The position numbers and the translations under genes were made by a program. A stretch of DNA of 64,000 bases from Dactylonectria macrodidyma (taxonomy: Eukaryota > Ascomycota > Sordariomycetes > Hypocreales > Nectriaceae). Positions 62,918 to 64,000 of the stretch are shown piece after piece. The notes under the pieces were generated by a model. The model was given only the letters and a program-made list of their open reading frames with translations, made no database searches and was not told where the DNA came from. The stretch lies in assembly GCA_020744425.1 (NCBI GenBank), contig JAGMUV010000054.1:62001-126000 (forward strand), given 5' to 3'. The stretch's first letter is position 1. Every line of letters starts with the position of its first letter.

Positions 62918-63701
62918 CACGGCCAGGGATACCTTCTCCAGGCTTATCAGGAACTGCAGAGACGCCCAGTTGAGATATCGAGGGAGTCAGGGAGACAGTC
63001 TCCCCCGCACGGCGCCGTGAACGATGGTCGCGCTGTATAGCCACCTGCCTTGTCTTCGCCTCAGCCTTGGAGGCATCATCTTGTGAGTCTTTCCCGCCCT
63101 TATGGAACCTAGAAGCCAAGTAAGAGTACTCAGCATCAGTTGTGCTGCTTGGGACAGTAGATGGATCAGAATGTGACGCGATTTGATCGGTCGTTGGCTG
63201 TACGGTCGGTGAGGGAGCAAGAGTCTGGAAGTTGCGCAAGCTTTGTTGGGTTGGTGGGATTGGAGTCCCCAGTACCACCTGCGGCTGGCTAATTGGCTCT
63301 CCGAATAAACTCCTAGCTGTATGAAGTTGCCGTAGCTTCTCTGGCGATGTAGGCTGGGTTCCGGATCTCTCGTTGGGAGGCGATAGGCCAGCATCTCCGT
63401 CGGTTCTCTTCGTGGCAGGTCTGCCAGGTGAGGATGGACGAAGTGCAATTTTCCGCTGCGTCTGGAGCACGACTTTGGATCTAGAATGCTTCATTTGATG
63501 AGGGTTAAGAGACTTATAGACGAGGAAGGCAGAGCTTACATGAGAAACGCGCTGGTTACGGCAGTCTATGCATTGCTTAGTTTGCCCAGCAGACTGCCTC
63601 TTTGCTGTGAAGGCACTCTCCGGTCTCTCCTCCCCACAACGAGCACAAACAACGAAGAGTAAATCATTAGAGAGCTCTTCGGGGTTGAGACCGAAATCCA
63701 T
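62918..63701 (-). pseudogene. Helitron N-terminal region (second family member)
   Basis: From Met 63701 the minus strand encodes ELSNDLLFVVCARCGEERPE and QCIDCRNQRVS, a Cys-pair motif like that at 53.9 kb, then a Pro/Ser-rich linker with LGTPIPPTQQ (compare LGTPIPQ at 53.5 kb). The frame is undamaged to about 62918, where the Helitron derivative begins, so Rep and helicase are missing. Together with 52684-53973 it shows the same protein start in two Helitron lineages. Confidence 0.6.
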
Positions 63702-64000
63702 TACTCAATCAATGAGGCCATATCGAGACCTGTGGAATTGGGGAGATGAATTGAACGCGTGGTACTGGTACAGTACTGAGTAAACAAACAATTCCAAACG
63801 GACGCAAGCTGCCGGCACTCCGCGTGAACCTTTCAGGGGCCAGCACCCATTGGCCCCACTCTTTTGGTGCCATCAGCCAGTTGCGCGTTGTTTTGCGACT
63901 GGCCATACAAAATCTGGACCAATCAGATTCCGAGAAACTTATTTATCCCTGTCTGCACCAAACCCTCATTATTATTCGGGAAAACTTAAGAACTGATGTA
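63702..64000. other. Window end, nothing recognised
   Basis: Upstream side of the Helitron N-terminal frame; no terminal repeat or gene recognised before the window ends. Confidence 0.4.

Noticed and set aside
1..64000. Starship-type giant element or its tyrosine recombinase captain
   Set aside because: No DUF3435-like recombinase frame or matching large-element ends were seen.
1..64000. CRISPR array or bacterial defence system
   Set aside because: No regularly spaced repeats with unique spacers; gene structure is fungal.
1..64000. tRNA or rRNA genes
   Set aside because: No convincing A/B-box pair or rRNA stretch was recognised by eye; a covariance-model scan would be needed to exclude tRNAs.

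Overview
The window reads as a transposon-rich compartment of a filamentous ascomycete genome, most likely a Sordariomycete (Hypocreales-like; inference). Supporting signs are GT-AG introns of 50-75 bp with CTAAC/CTGAC-type branch sites, fungal gene families (F-box/ankyrin, fungal rhodopsin-domain membrane protein, BBE-type FAD oxidase, CCCH protein with an NYN-like domain, MYND, GH16) and fungal transposon families (pogo/Fot1, piggyBac-type, hAT, Tc1/mariner, Helitron, LINE 3' ends, solo LTRs). There is no bacterial operon, CRISPR array or rRNA.

Layout. 0-6.3 kb: a LINE 3' end, an intact 1,859-bp pogo element, a RecQ-like helicase gene and a DUF6589-like fragment. 7-12 kb: nested remains in which a Tc1/mariner 3' end abuts Helitron helicase, which ends inside a broken piggyBac-type gene carrying a 173-bp MITE; that piggyBac copy and a solo LTR interrupt an F-box/LRR pseudogene. 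13-20 kb: two apparently identical inverted pogo copies with the same nonsense codon, bracketing an F-box/ankyrin/ZZ gene. 20-24 kb: an apparently intact piggyBac-type element and a frameshifted Tc1/mariner. 25-33.7 kb: a broken F-box/ankyrin paralogue, two hAT elements, a Helitron deletion derivative, a second MITE copy and a Tc1 fragment. 33.7-35.5 kb: an intact CCCH zinc-finger gene.

36.1-41.4 kb: a second pogo-like element with 87-bp terminal inverted repeats. It holds two inverted 1,125-bp hAT-like insertions, and the segment between them is flipped. The 8-bp target duplications are swapped between the two copies, which shows an inversion by recombination. Computing the unflipped, insertion-free arrangement gives a reading frame of exactly 777 codons. 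A solo LTR with a 5-bp duplication splits its right terminal repeat.

42-46.4 kb: LINE end, GH16 fragment, a third piggyBac-type element (solo LTR in its intron, one frameshift) and a piggyBac-derived MITE. 46.5-52 kb looks like ordinary host sequence, with a secreted FAD oxidase (2 exons) and a seven-helix rhodopsin-domain protein (6 exons). 52.7-64 kb is decayed: Helitron N-terminal regions, MYND pseudogene, two PIF1-like helicase 3' ends, a 365-bp direct repeat, a minisatellite, and a piggyBac gene cut by a Helitron derivative.

The genes do not form a pathway. The main story is nested transposition, internal deletion and recombination, with only a few intact transposases (pogo 926-2545, piggyBac 20230-22193) that could mobilise the defective copies. 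Copy identity was judged by eye and from identical translations; no alignments or database searches were run.
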